In this document: positions 1 to 7,318 of the stretch, one piece after another | Layout: every line of letters begins with the position of its first letter | How positions within the stretch are numbered: position 1 is the first letter of the stretch | DNA from: an uncultured Collinsella sp. | Lineage (GTDB): Bacteria > Actinomycetota > Coriobacteriia > Coriobacteriales > Coriobacteriaceae | NCBI GenBank assembly: GCA_902461085.1 | Contig: CABPWH010000023.1 | Span: 1-29,935, forward strand | Length of the DNA: 29,935 bases | Direction: 5' to 3' | Translations under genes and position numbers: made by a program | Notes under the pieces: model-generated | Database searches by the model: none | The model's input: the letters and a program-made list of their open reading frames with translations, nothing else | What the model was told of the DNA's origin: nothing

Positions 1-6
1 AAAGGG

Positions 7-32
7 AAGAGGCGGGGCATGCCCCGCCTCTT
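7..32. terminator. Perfect palindromic hairpin
   Basis: A 26-base perfect palindrome (13-bp arms beginning AAGAGGCGGGGC) lies at the very left end. It has the strength of an intrinsic terminator stem but no good T-tract on either side. It probably ends a gene beyond the window edge. Confidence 0.45.
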
Positions 33-65
33 ACACCACATCTCTGCGCGCTACCCCCCTACAGC

Positions 66-144
66 CCCCTAAAGCAGCCAACCTGACTGGTTTAGGGGAT
101 ATTGGAGCCAATTTTAATGAACATACTATGGGTTATGTTCATTA
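66..144. promoter_or_regulatory. Two inverted repeats in an AT-rich gap
   Basis: The gene-free stretch 33-236 is clearly more AT-rich than its surroundings. It holds an inverted repeat CCCCTAAA/TTTAGGGG (66-73 and 91-98). It also holds an 11-bp perfect inverted repeat TAATGAACATA/TATGTTCATTA (115-125 and 134-144) with an 8-base spacer. The second has the symmetry and size of a dimeric repressor site, but no gene start follows inside the window, so its target would lie to the left. No coding region is seen here. Confidence 0.4.
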
Positions 145-236
145 TCTTCTTGGATGTAAATGCTAGTCACTTAGCAACAGTACTCATATTTGGCATTTTT
201 TGCCCACTGCCATATAACTAACACCCTAATGCAGAC

Positions 237-271
237 AAAAAACGGGCCGCAGCCCATCGCTGCGGCCCGTT
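237..271 (-). terminator. Intrinsic terminator of the Mg-transport operon
   Basis: A 12-bp perfect stem (241-252 with 260-271, 7-base loop) is followed on the minus strand by six T residues (237-242). It lies 18 bases past the stop of the NRAMP-family gene and should end that operon. Confidence 0.9.
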
Positions 272-289
272 CGGAGGCAAAAGTGGGCG

Positions 290-1552
290 TTAAGCGCTGT
301 AGCCCATCGCTTGCAGCACAAACATGACGACCGTCAACACCGTAATCACGCCGATAGTCGCCCACGTGAGCACGTTCCATACGCGGCCGTTGCGGTTGGC
401 GCCCATAATGTGGCGATCCGCCGCGATAACTACCTGGAATACCAAGACTACGGGCAGCAGCACGCCGTTGATGACCTGCGAGGTCATCATAATCTGGAAC
501 AAATCGACGCCAGGCATGAGCACCAACACGGCAGAGATGCCGATGATGGCCGTAATGATGCCGCGGTAAACCGGGGCCTCGTCCCAGCTGCGATCGGCGC
601 CGCGCTCCCAACCAAAAGCCTCGCAGATGGCACTCGACGTAACACCCGGCAGCACACAGGCAGCCAAAAAGCTCGCTGCGACCAGGCCCGAGGCAAACAA
701 CACCGTGGACCACTGGCCCGCGATGGGCTCCAGCGCGCGGGCGGCGTCGGCGGCATCGCTAATCTGAATACCCGCCGGGAACAGCACCGTACCGGTCGTG
801 ATGATAATGAAGCCCGCAATGATATCAGCAGCGATCGAGCCGCTAACGGTATCAATACGCTGCAGCACGATGTCGTCCTCGCCCGCATTCTTATCGACCA
901 CGTTGTTCTGAGCCAAGAAGATCATCCACGGTGCGATGGTGGTACCGATCGTTGCGACCACGAGCGACACGTAGCTGGGATCGTTCTGAATATTGGGAAC
1001 GACCAAGTCGACCGCGACCTCGCCCCAGTTGGGGCCGGCCATAAACGCAGCGACGATGTAGGTCACGAACACGCAGCTTACCAGCAGCAGAATCTTCTCG
1101 ATGCGCTGGAAGCTGCCCGACATGGTAAGCATCCACACCAGCAGCGCCACGAGCGGCACCGAAATGCTCGCCGGAACGCCAAACAGAGCAAGGCCGCTCG
1201 CGATACCCGCGAACTCCGAGATGGTCACCGCCGTGTTGGCGATCAACAGCGCCGCCATGGCCAGCACGCTCTTGCGCACGCCAAAGCGCTCGCGAATGAG
1301 CGACGCCAGGCCCTTACCCGTGACGCATCCGCAGCGCGCCGCGGTCTCCTGCGTCACGATAAGCAGCACGGTCATGACGGGAAGCATCCAGAGCATCTTA
1401 TAGCCATAGCTGGCGCCCGCGCTGGAATACGTGGCGATGCCGCCGGCGTCATTGCCCGAAAGCGCCGCCAGAAGACCGGGGCCCATGGCGCCAAAGATGG
1501 CCGCGATGGTCAGCTTTTGCTTGGTGCTCGCCTTTTGCTTCGTGTTTTGCAC
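290..1552 (-). CDS. NRAMP-related divalent metal transporter, NRMT (Mg2+) type
   Basis: Polytopic membrane protein of the SLC11/NRAMP family, 420 residues from a GTG start at 1552; AGGTGG, overlapping the stop of the upstream gene, is its ribosome site. Earlier in-frame starts would lie inside that gene. The first helix keeps the family pattern, but the metal-site motif DPGN reads DAGG (residues 35-38). In helix 6, where Mn/Fe transporters have the sequence MPH, this protein has APW (207-209), so the soft-metal-binding methionine and the histidine are gone. Family knowledge: loss of Met and Asn at these places marks the NRAMP-related magnesium transporters, known from clostridia and Eggerthella, which carry Mg2+ and Mn2+. 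I infer Mg2+ uptake across the cytoplasmic membrane, supported by coupling to the MgtE-like gene 8 nt upstream. Annotation pipelines would probably call it a Mn transporter. Confidence 0.88.
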   Translation of the reverse strand: MQNTKQKASTKQKLTIAAIFGAMGPGLLAALSGNDAGGIATYSSAGASYGYKMLWMLPVMTVLLIVTQETAARCGCVTGKGLASLIRERFGVRKSVLAMAALLIANTAVTISEFAGIASGLALFGVPASISVPLVALLVWMLTMSGSFQRIEKILLLVSCVFVTYIVAAFMAGPNWGEVAVDLVVPNIQNDPSYVSLVVATIGTTIAPWMIFLAQNNVVDKNAGEDDIVLQRIDTVSGSIAADIIAGFIIITTGTVLFPAGIQISDAADAARALEPIAGQWSTVLFASGLVAASFLAACVLPGVTSSAICEAFGWERGADRSWDEAPVYRGIITAIIGISAVLVLMPGVDLFQIMMTSQVINGVLLPVVLVFQVVIAADRHIMGANRNGRVWNVLTWATIGVITVLTVVMFVLQAMGYSA

Positions 1553-1560
1553 GCGACCAC

Positions 1561-3405
1561 CTAACCCACGACTGACATGGTGAGCAGCACCGCGGCGATG
1601 CAGTACGCCACACACGAGATCATGACGGCGATGACGTTCATGGCGGTGCCCGACGTGTTGAGGTCGTGCTCGTCGCGCCAGAACAGCACCATCAGGTAAA
1701 TCACGGCGCTCATGTTGCCAATCAGGCAGATGATGGCGGCAATGTTAAAGCACCCGGTAAAGAGTTGCTCCTCAAACATGGACGCATCGGGGAACGCGGC
1801 GGTGCGCACCAGCTGCGCGCACAGGTAGGTCACGAGCGAAAGGATCAGACCCATACCCGTGCTCTGGAAGAAGAATCCCAGGTACGGTTTGGGCTCGTCA
1901 TCGTGACCGTCGTACTCGAGGAAGTAGTTCTTGACGAACGACACCATGCGCGAGGCAGCAAGCAGCACGAGCGGCATGGCGCACATGGGGAACACCACCA
2001 GATGCGCGGAGCCCAGCGCCGTCCCCAACACCGTCGCCATAATGCACGAGGCGATGCCCCACACGACGACCCAGTACTGACGATGCACGAACCAGCTGAG
2101 CACGTTCGTCGAGTCGTCCGACGCGCTATCGCCCGAGCCGACACCGGCGATCTGCAGGTCCTCCTGATGCTCCTCGGCGATAACGTCCATGGCGTCGTCG
2201 AAGGTCACGATACCCAGGATATGACGGTTCTCGTCGCAGACAGGGATGGCAACCAGGTCGTACTTGGTCATCTCGTCCGTCACGTCTTCCTGGTCCTCAT
2301 CGGGCGACACGTAGACCAGATCGCGATAGGCGAGCTGGCCCAGCGTGGCGTCGCGGTCGGCCACGATCAGCGTGCGCAGTGAGAGCACGCCGGTGAGCAT
2401 GCCGCTCGGATCCTCGGTATAGACGTAGTAGACGCTCTCGAAGTCCTCGTCGAGTTTACGAATCGCCTCGATGGCATCGCCGACCGTCGCCGTGGCGGGT
2501 AGGGAAACAAACTCCGAGGTCATGATACGGCCGGCGGTGTTGTCCTCATAGCCCAGCAGGTTACGAATCGCCTTCTCCTCCTTGACGCCCATCAGGCGCA
2601 GGAGCTTCTCGGCCTTCTCGTAATCGAGCTCGTCGATCAGGTCGGCGGCATCGTCCGGGTCCATCATAGCCAGCATCGACGATGCGTCGGTATCGGACAG
2701 GCCCTCGAGCATCTCGGTCATGAGCTCGTCGTCATCGAACTCCGAGATGGCCTCGGCGGCCTGTGCCGTGTCGAGCTGCGCGAACACCTGCGCGCGCAGG
2801 CGCGGGTCGAGCTGCTCGATGATGTCGGCGATGTCGGCAGGATGCAGCTCGCCAAGCGTCTTGTGCGACACCGAGAGCTGGATGTTCTTAGTCGAGCGAT
2901 CGAGCAGGTCCATGTAAGACCAGGCGATAATGTCCTCGCTGAGCGGCTTGCCCAGGTGCTTCATAAAGCTCTCGACGACGTGCTCGAGCGCAGGGCTGAT
3001 CGCGCGCAGCAGACCGCGGGCGCCAACTTCGGCACCCAGCAGGCGCAGCTGATTTTCGCCCGACATGGAAAACTTGATGTCGTTTACGCGCACGACCTTC
3101 ATGCCCTGCGTGTCGACGATCTGCTTATTGAGAACGTCACGCGCCAGCAACAGCTCGGTCGGCTGCAGGTACGAAAAACGGATTTCAGTGGCCGACGTCT
3201 TAAGGTGTACACCCGTCTCGTCGATACGGTCGACCCATTTGCGCCAGCTGATCATAAACGGCGTCTTGCCGGGACCGCGGAACGCGAGCGACGTCACGTG
3301 CGGAAAAACTTCGCCGGTTGCAATGCCAAAATCGTTAACCACGCCGAGCTTTTCGCCGTCGACGTCCAAGACCGGCAATTTGAGCATCTCACTCAGATAA
3401 TTCAA
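1561..3405 (-). CDS. MgtE-like Mg2+-sensor membrane protein lacking the pore motif
   Basis: 614 residues from a TTG start at 3405, preceded by GGGGAG at 5-nt spacing. Order of domains: PRC-barrel-like (1-75), a linking helical part, MgtE N-type helical repeats (about 185-285), a CBS pair (about 290-412), an MgtE-like connector ending near EEHQED (411-416), then five hydrophobic segments (about 444-465, 468-492, 508-533, 551-575, 587-611). The acidic Mg-sensing part is well kept (MDPDDAADLIDEL, DQEDV, EEHQED). The membrane part is not: where MgtE has its conserved GGN-containing ion-pore motif, this protein has MPLVLLAASRM (477-487). It therefore may not conduct Mg2+ by itself. Being first gene of a two-gene operon with the NRMT-type transporter, it could act as its Mg-responsive regulatory subunit; this role is inference. 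Automatic calls would read 'magnesium transporter MgtE'. Confidence 0.85.
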   Translation of the reverse strand: MNYLSEMLKLPVLDVDGEKLGVVNDFGIATGEVFPHVTSLAFRGPGKTPFMISWRKWVDRIDETGVHLKTSATEIRFSYLQPTELLLARDVLNKQIVDTQGMKVVRVNDIKFSMSGENQLRLLGAEVGARGLLRAISPALEHVVESFMKHLGKPLSEDIIAWSYMDLLDRSTKNIQLSVSHKTLGELHPADIADIIEQLDPRLRAQVFAQLDTAQAAEAISEFDDDELMTEMLEGLSDTDASSMLAMMDPDDAADLIDELDYEKAEKLLRLMGVKEEKAIRNLLGYEDNTAGRIMTSEFVSLPATATVGDAIEAIRKLDEDFESVYYVYTEDPSGMLTGVLSLRTLIVADRDATLGQLAYRDLVYVSPDEDQEDVTDEMTKYDLVAIPVCDENRHILGIVTFDDAMDVIAEEHQEDLQIAGVGSGDSASDDSTNVLSWFVHRQYWVVVWGIASCIMATVLGTALGSAHLVVFPMCAMPLVLLAASRMVSFVKNYFLEYDGHDDEPKPYLGFFFQSTGMGLILSLVTYLCAQLVRTAAFPDASMFEEQLFTGCFNIAAIICLIGNMSAVIYLMVLFWRDEHDLNTSGTAMNVIAVMISCVAYCIAAVLLTMSVVG

Positions 3406-3700
3406 TGGTGCTCCCCATCATTATTCCTGCGGACCGCGCGACCATGCCGGCACGCAATCCGTGGACTTTTAGATATGTATACGCATGCGCGGGCGGCACG
3501 CCGCTCGGCGCTCACACCCCGTGCACGCGCAGAAAGCACCTGCATGGGGTCATCGACTGTATGGTCGAGGTTTGGATTTCACCTGTAACCTTTCTCTTGA
3601 CCCTCATTAACCGCAGTAACTATAGCATCAGCATCGCGCTGCGGCACCGAATTTATGCGCTGCACATTGCAGGCATACCAAACGCTGACGTCCCCGATGG
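3406..3700 (-). promoter_or_regulatory. Leader of the Mg operon with stable hairpins
   Basis: No gene is seen in this 295-base gap. On the minus strand a -10-like TATAGT (3619-3624) lies about 210 bases before the TTG start, although no good -35 is evident. Downstream, the presumed transcript can form a 10-bp stem with one mismatch (3541-3550 with 3516-3525) and a following GCGGC/GCCGC hairpin. I could not fit it to the M-box Mg riboswitch consensus. It is a candidate cis-acting leader only. Confidence 0.35.
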
Positions 3701-5107
3701 CTACTCTGTGGCGTCGTCGTCCTCGGGGAGTTGGGGGGACACGGCGTTTTTGGGCATGGAAACCTTGGTGAGCGAGGTGAGCTTTTTACTCAATGCCGTG
3801 TCCGTCTTGACCAGGTCGCTGAGCGTCACGATCTTGTAGCCGTCGGCGACAAGGCCATCGATAATCTGCGGCAGCGCCTCGAGCGTCTGCTCGGCGCATT
3901 CATCGCTATCGGTGAGCAGCACAATATTGCCCGGTGTCATCGAGTCGAGCACGGTCGATACTTGCTCGTCAGCGCCGTTGAGCAGCCAGTCGCCCGAATC
4001 AATATTCCACGAAACCACGGCGGACACCAGGTCCATCGAGTCGATCCAGTTTTGCTCGTCAAACGCGGCGTAGGGGGCACGCAGCAGCATCGTCTCGACG
4101 CTGGTCGCCGACTTAATCGCTTCGGTGCCCTTTGTGATCTGCTTGCGCACCGTCTCGCGATCCTCGCCCTTGAGCGAATCATCGCTGTAACTGTTGGAGC
4201 CAACCTCGCACCCGGCATCGACAATCGCTTTGGCGGTAGCGGGCGAGGCTTCCGCGGCATCGCCCGAAAGGAAGAACGTCGCCGTGACGCCCTTTTCCTT
4301 GAGCACCTGCAAGATCTGCTTGGTCGCGCCGCTCGGACCCTCGTCAAATGTCAGGGCCACGTACTTTTTGTTGCCCTTGGGCGCTACGCTTGCGCACTCG
4401 ACTACGCAGTCGGTGGCGGGCACGACCTCGCCGCGGTCCTGCGTCTTGCCCGACTGCTCGCCGACCCATACCTCGGAGCGGCCCTGAACGCCCCAGGTTT
4501 TGACATACTCAATGGCACCCGTGCCCTCGACCTTAAGCTTTGGCTCGATAGTCGTGGCCTGGACCTCGTGCTTTTCGTACACGTTGCGGCCGTCCTTGAC
4601 CGTCACCTTCTCGCCACCCGTAAGCTCGCGACTATCCCATTTGCCCTGCTTCACGCGCTTGCCGTCGACCTTCACCGACAGCTTTTCGCCGCCATGGCGC
4701 TTGAGCACGCTGTCGTCGACGGCCAGCAGATCGCCGGCGTCGTACGTTTCGGTCAGGCTTTGATCGTCGATAAGATTCTGCAACGTAGAGCCCACGCGCA
4801 CCGCGGTCTTTTGCCCGTTGAGCTCCACGTCCACGCTGCGGTTGACGTAGCCCACGACGGCAGCGATAAACAGCACGAGCGCGCAACCCACGGCGATGAG
4901 CGCATAGGGCAGGCGGGACGGTCGACGCGGCGAGCGCCCGTTGCCGATGCGCGCGCTGCGATCGCTAAACCCACGGCTATGGTTGAGGTACATCGCGCCG
5001 GGCTTACGGCGACGTCGACGCTGGCCGCTGGGCAGCTGCCCCAGGTCGCGGCGCGCCGTCGGACGCGCACCCGAGGGCCCGTTTAAGTTAGATCCGTTTT
5101 GGCGCAT
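3701..5107 (-). CDS. Membrane-anchored NodB-fold (polysaccharide deacetylase-like) protein, probably inactive
   Basis: 468 residues: basic cytoplasmic N-terminus, one membrane helix (about 67-88), two beta-grasp-like extracellular segments resembling DUF348/G5 regions of cell-wall enzymes (about 92-185), then a NodB homology domain (about 247-435). Five family motifs can be placed, but the metal ligands are altered: TFDDGP is TFDEGP (253-258), the HxxxH motif has N305 and D309 in place of its two histidines, and the late LxH motif is LLTD (397-400). The RxP (343-345) and DxxDW-like (370-374) parts remain. Active peptidoglycan or chitin deacetylases use Asp-His-His to hold the metal, so this copy probably binds glycan or has another role at the cell wall. 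ATG at 5107 has GGGGGAGGG just upstream. Confidence 0.85.
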   Translation of the reverse strand: MRQNGSNLNGPSGARPTARRDLGQLPSGQRRRRRKPGAMYLNHSRGFSDRSARIGNGRSPRRPSRLPYALIAVGCALVLFIAAVVGYVNRSVDVELNGQKTAVRVGSTLQNLIDDQSLTETYDAGDLLAVDDSVLKRHGGEKLSVKVDGKRVKQGKWDSRELTGGEKVTVKDGRNVYEKHEVQATTIEPKLKVEGTGAIEYVKTWGVQGRSEVWVGEQSGKTQDRGEVVPATDCVVECASVAPKGNKKYVALTFDEGPSGATKQILQVLKEKGVTATFFLSGDAAEASPATAKAIVDAGCEVGSNSYSDDSLKGEDRETVRKQITKGTEAIKSATSVETMLLRAPYAAFDEQNWIDSMDLVSAVVSWNIDSGDWLLNGADEQVSTVLDSMTPGNIVLLTDSDECAEQTLEALPQIIDGLVADGYKIVTLSDLVKTDTALSKKLTSLTKVSMPKNAVSPQLPEDDDATE

Positions 5108-5128
5108 GTGCCCTCCCCCATAAACACA

Positions 5129-5158
5129 GCGAGCCGGAGCAACATGTCTCCGGCTCGC
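5129..5158 (-). terminator. Hairpin between PRC-barrel and NodB-like genes
   Basis: An 11-bp perfect GC-rich stem (5129-5139 with 5148-5158) lies between the stop at 5180 and the start at 5107. The T-tract after it is weak (TGTGTTTATG), and the next ribosome site follows within about ten bases. It could end the YtxH-PRC unit or only reduce read-through. Confidence 0.6.
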
Positions 5159-5179
5159 CTCCCATCATTTGGTACGTCG

Positions 5180-5935
5180 CTATTTGCTAGCTTTTGACGA
5201 GCCCCCGCTCGCCTTTTGATATTCGTCCTTAAAGGCCTTGAACATACCGCGCGTCTTGCCGAGCTGCTTGCCCAGTGCGCGGCTGCCCTTGTCCACGGCG
5301 ACCGATCCCTTGTCATCGAGCACCTTGGCGCCCTTCTTGACCTTATCGCCCACCACGACACTGGCCTCGGCAGCCTTGGCGGCCGCGCCGCCCGAATACC
5401 CGAGCGTCTTGACCTCGTCCGAGACAATCATCGCGCCGTTCTCGTAGCCGCGCAGCATCGTCGGCGGCACCTGCGTGTCGCCCACCAACATGCTCGATGC
5501 GGCGCTGGCGGTCACATAGAACGTCTGCACAATGCCCGAACGCGGCTTGAACTCAACGTCCGAGCAATAGCCCACGACGTCGCCCGATTCCGTGCGCACG
5601 TCCATGCCAACCCAGATGATGCAATCGTCCAGGTTGATATCGAGGCGCTTGGCCGCGGCGGCATCGTAGGTGCCCTTGACGTCGTCGACCGCGACAGCGC
5701 CCTCATAGACGCCGATGGCATCGAGCGCCACAAAGCGGTCGGGGCGCTCGATCATGCCCGCGATATCGGACTGGCGGACCATAAAGCCCACCACGCGCGT
5801 GCCGCCCGGGGTAAAGACGGGAAAGTGAATCTTGCCGAGCTTTTTGGGGCTGCGCGGCGTGCCGTCCTTTTTGGTACGCTTGTCTTCGGCAGGCTTGCGA
5901 TAAACCTTGACGCCGACAAAATCCCCTGCGCGCAT
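5180..5935 (-). CDS. PRC-barrel domain protein
   Basis: 251 residues, no signal peptide or membrane segment. Two PRC-barrel-like halves can be seen (about 3-85 and 100-175), each a small beta barrel with a VVGF or VVGY turn (48-51 and 120-123). The C-terminal 60 residues are Lys/Ala/Gly-rich and probably helical or disordered. PRC barrels occur in ribosome maturation factors, photosynthetic reaction centres and sporulation or envelope proteins; the exact function here is unknown. Its ATG overlaps the stop of the YtxH-like gene by one base (TAATG), so the two are translationally coupled. The MgtE-like protein at 1561-3405 also starts with a PRC-like part, so this fold recurs in the neighbourhood. 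Confidence 0.8.
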   Translation of the reverse strand: MRAGDFVGVKVYRKPAEDKRTKKDGTPRSPKKLGKIHFPVFTPGGTRVVGFMVRQSDIAGMIERPDRFVALDAIGVYEGAVAVDDVKGTYDAAAAKRLDINLDDCIIWVGMDVRTESGDVVGYCSDVEFKPRSGIVQTFYVTASAASSMLVGDTQVPPTMLRGYENGAMIVSDEVKTLGYSGGAAAKAAEASVVVGDKVKKGAKVLDDKGSVAVDKGSRALGKQLGKTRGMFKAFKDEYQKASGGSSKASK

Positions 5936-6324
5936 TATGCCTCGGTCGAGGGCTCCGTGGCCTCGGTACCGGCCTCGGTGACGTTCTCGACCACGACGTC
6001 GGCAGCGGGCGTCACGTTGCCGCCCGAGATGGCGTCGTTGAGCTGCTCGCGAAGCTGGTCCATGCGCTCGCGGGCCAGGTCGACCTTGGCGCGCAGGTCA
6101 TCGGTCTTGGCGTCGACCATCGGACCAAAGTCGTTGACCGCGGCACGGGCCTCCTCGGCACTGTGCTCGTAGGTGTCACGCATGTTGTCCCAGGCATCGT
6201 TGGCGATATCGGCGGCCATGGCGCGGGTCTCGGCACCCGAGCGCGGGGCCAAAGCAACGCCGATGATAGCGCCGGCAGCAGCACCAAAGAGCGCACCGGA
6301 GACAAAGCTGAAAGTCTTTCCCAT
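5935..6324 (-). CDS. YtxH-like small membrane protein
   Basis: 129 residues from the ATG at 6324 (MGKTFSF). An upstream ATG at 6330 is possible, but longer starts to 6396 are excluded because they lie before the promoter -10. GAGGA sits 6 nt upstream of 6324. The N-terminus has one glycine/alanine-rich helix (about 5-27) ending in LAPRSG, typical of YtxH proteins, followed by a charged helix likely to form a coiled coil (about 45-100) and an acidic Thr/Glu-rich tail. YtxH proteins are Gram-positive envelope-stress or stationary-phase proteins of unclear mechanism. Co-transcribed with the PRC-barrel gene. Confidence 0.85.
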   Translation of the reverse strand: MGKTFSFVSGALFGAAAGAIIGVALAPRSGAETRAMAADIANDAWDNMRDTYEHSAEEARAAVNDFGPMVDAKTDDLRAKVDLARERMDQLREQLNDAISGGNVTPAADVVVENVTEAGTEATEPSTEA

Positions 6325-6375
6325 GATCATTCCTCTCCTGCGGGCACCTCGATGCCCACCGTTTGAATGCTGTCC

Positions 6376-6381
6376 ATTATA
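6376..6381 (-). promoter_or_regulatory. -10 box for the ytxH-like operon
   Basis: A perfect TATAAT on the minus strand lies about 50 bases before the chosen start. The region 17-18 bases further upstream has no clear -35. Transcription would begin near 6369. Confidence 0.65.
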
Positions 6382-6460
6382 CCCGCAGCACAACACTTGC
6401 CGTCGCGCTCATCTGCGTACGGTAAAAGCGCAGGTACATGATGGTGATAAGCGAGTGAGC

Positions 6461-7294
6461 CTACTCCTGCGGCATGGCAGGCATGGCCACCGTGGCGGCC
6501 GGGTCCTCGCCGACGCCATCGACGAGCGGCAAGTTGCCCTCGTGCGCCGAGCCGGACGGAGCCGTTGCCGCACCGCCAAAGACGGCCGCGGGGGCCTCGT
6601 GGTTCTCGGCGACCGCACCCTCGGTATCGATTGGCATCTGCGGCTCGTCGTCAAAGCTCGGGACGCCTTGGGGCTCCGCAGACTCGGGCTCGGCAGGCGC
6701 CTCGGCAACGGGCTCAGTGTCGGCGTCGGCAGGAGCGTCGTCCTCGGGCGCATCCTCGGCCACGTCCTCGCCGTTCGCAGCGGCAACGGCCTCGTGCGGG
6801 TCCTTGCCCTCGGCCTCGGCACGCATGCCCAGCACCAGGTTGCGCAGGCCAGCGACCGTGCCTTCCACGTCGGGAGCCGGCTGGTCGGCGTGCAGGTAGG
6901 CCCAGTCCATCATAAAGGTCGCCGACGACAGCGCGCCAATGGCCAGCGCATCGTCGGGACACGAAAGCTCAACCTCAAAGACGCGCTCGTCATGCTCGCT
7001 CACGCGGGTGCGGCCGCACGAGATGCTGCCGGCAAGCCCGGTCTCGTTCATGAGCTCGACCGTCACGTGCTCCAGCAGGTGGCAAAGCTCGGTCTGCCCC
7101 ATGCAGTCCTGGAACTCGCGACCCGAATCGCCCAGGCACAGATGCTTGGCAATCGCGGGCACCAGGTAGTACACGCGCGCCGTGGCCTCGATATCCTCCG
7201 AGGTCATGAGCGGCATGCCGGGGTTCACCAGCACGTGCGCGCAAATCTTGTCCTCGCTGACGGTGACCTTAAGGATGTTGAACAGGCCTGCCAT
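6461..7294 (-). CDS. Stand-alone cyanophycin-synthetase N-domain-like protein with acidic tail
   Basis: 277 residues. The first 160 form a compact domain. Within it HLLEHVTVEL (72-81) and CGRTR (93-97), followed by a FEVEL strand and an Ala-rich helix (about 113-133), match the spacing and residues of the N domain of cyanophycin synthetase (HxxEHxxxEL, then GRTR). None of the ATP-grasp or Mur-ligase parts of that enzyme follow; instead residues 165-277 are a disordered Asp/Glu/Ala/Pro-rich tail. In cyanophycin synthetase the N domain holds the growing Asp-Arg polymer, so binding of a charged polymer is possible here, but this is inference from motif resemblance. GGGGAG precedes the ATG. The gene is 24 nt downstream of the CorC-like gene, hence one operon. 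No cyanophycin synthetase or cyanophycinase is in the window. Confidence 0.7.
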   Translation of the reverse strand: MAGLFNILKVTVSEDKICAHVLVNPGMPLMTSEDIEATARVYYLVPAIAKHLCLGDSGREFQDCMGQTELCHLLEHVTVELMNETGLAGSISCGRTRVSEHDERVFEVELSCPDDALAIGALSSATFMMDWAYLHADQPAPDVEGTVAGLRNLVLGMRAEAEGKDPHEAVAAANGEDVAEDAPEDDAPADADTEPVAEAPAEPESAEPQGVPSFDDEPQMPIDTEGAVAENHEAPAAVFGGAATAPSGSAHEGNLPLVDGVGEDPAATVAMPAMPQE

Positions 7295-7318
7295 AACTCT
7301 CCCCTACTCTTCCTTGCC

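Noticed and set aside
311..1564. A 417-codon plus-strand frame opposite the NRAMP gene
   Set aside because: Extremely His/Arg/Asp-rich without hydrophobic or domain pattern; the minus strand encodes a clear transporter.
3406..3620. M-box (ykoK) magnesium riboswitch
   Set aside because: Pieces such as ACAGGTGAAATCC are vaguely similar, but the conserved M-box core and pairing order could not be placed.
3405..3839. Plus-strand frame across the Mg-operon leader
   Set aside because: No ribosome site, overlaps the NodB-like gene end and shows no protein-like pattern.
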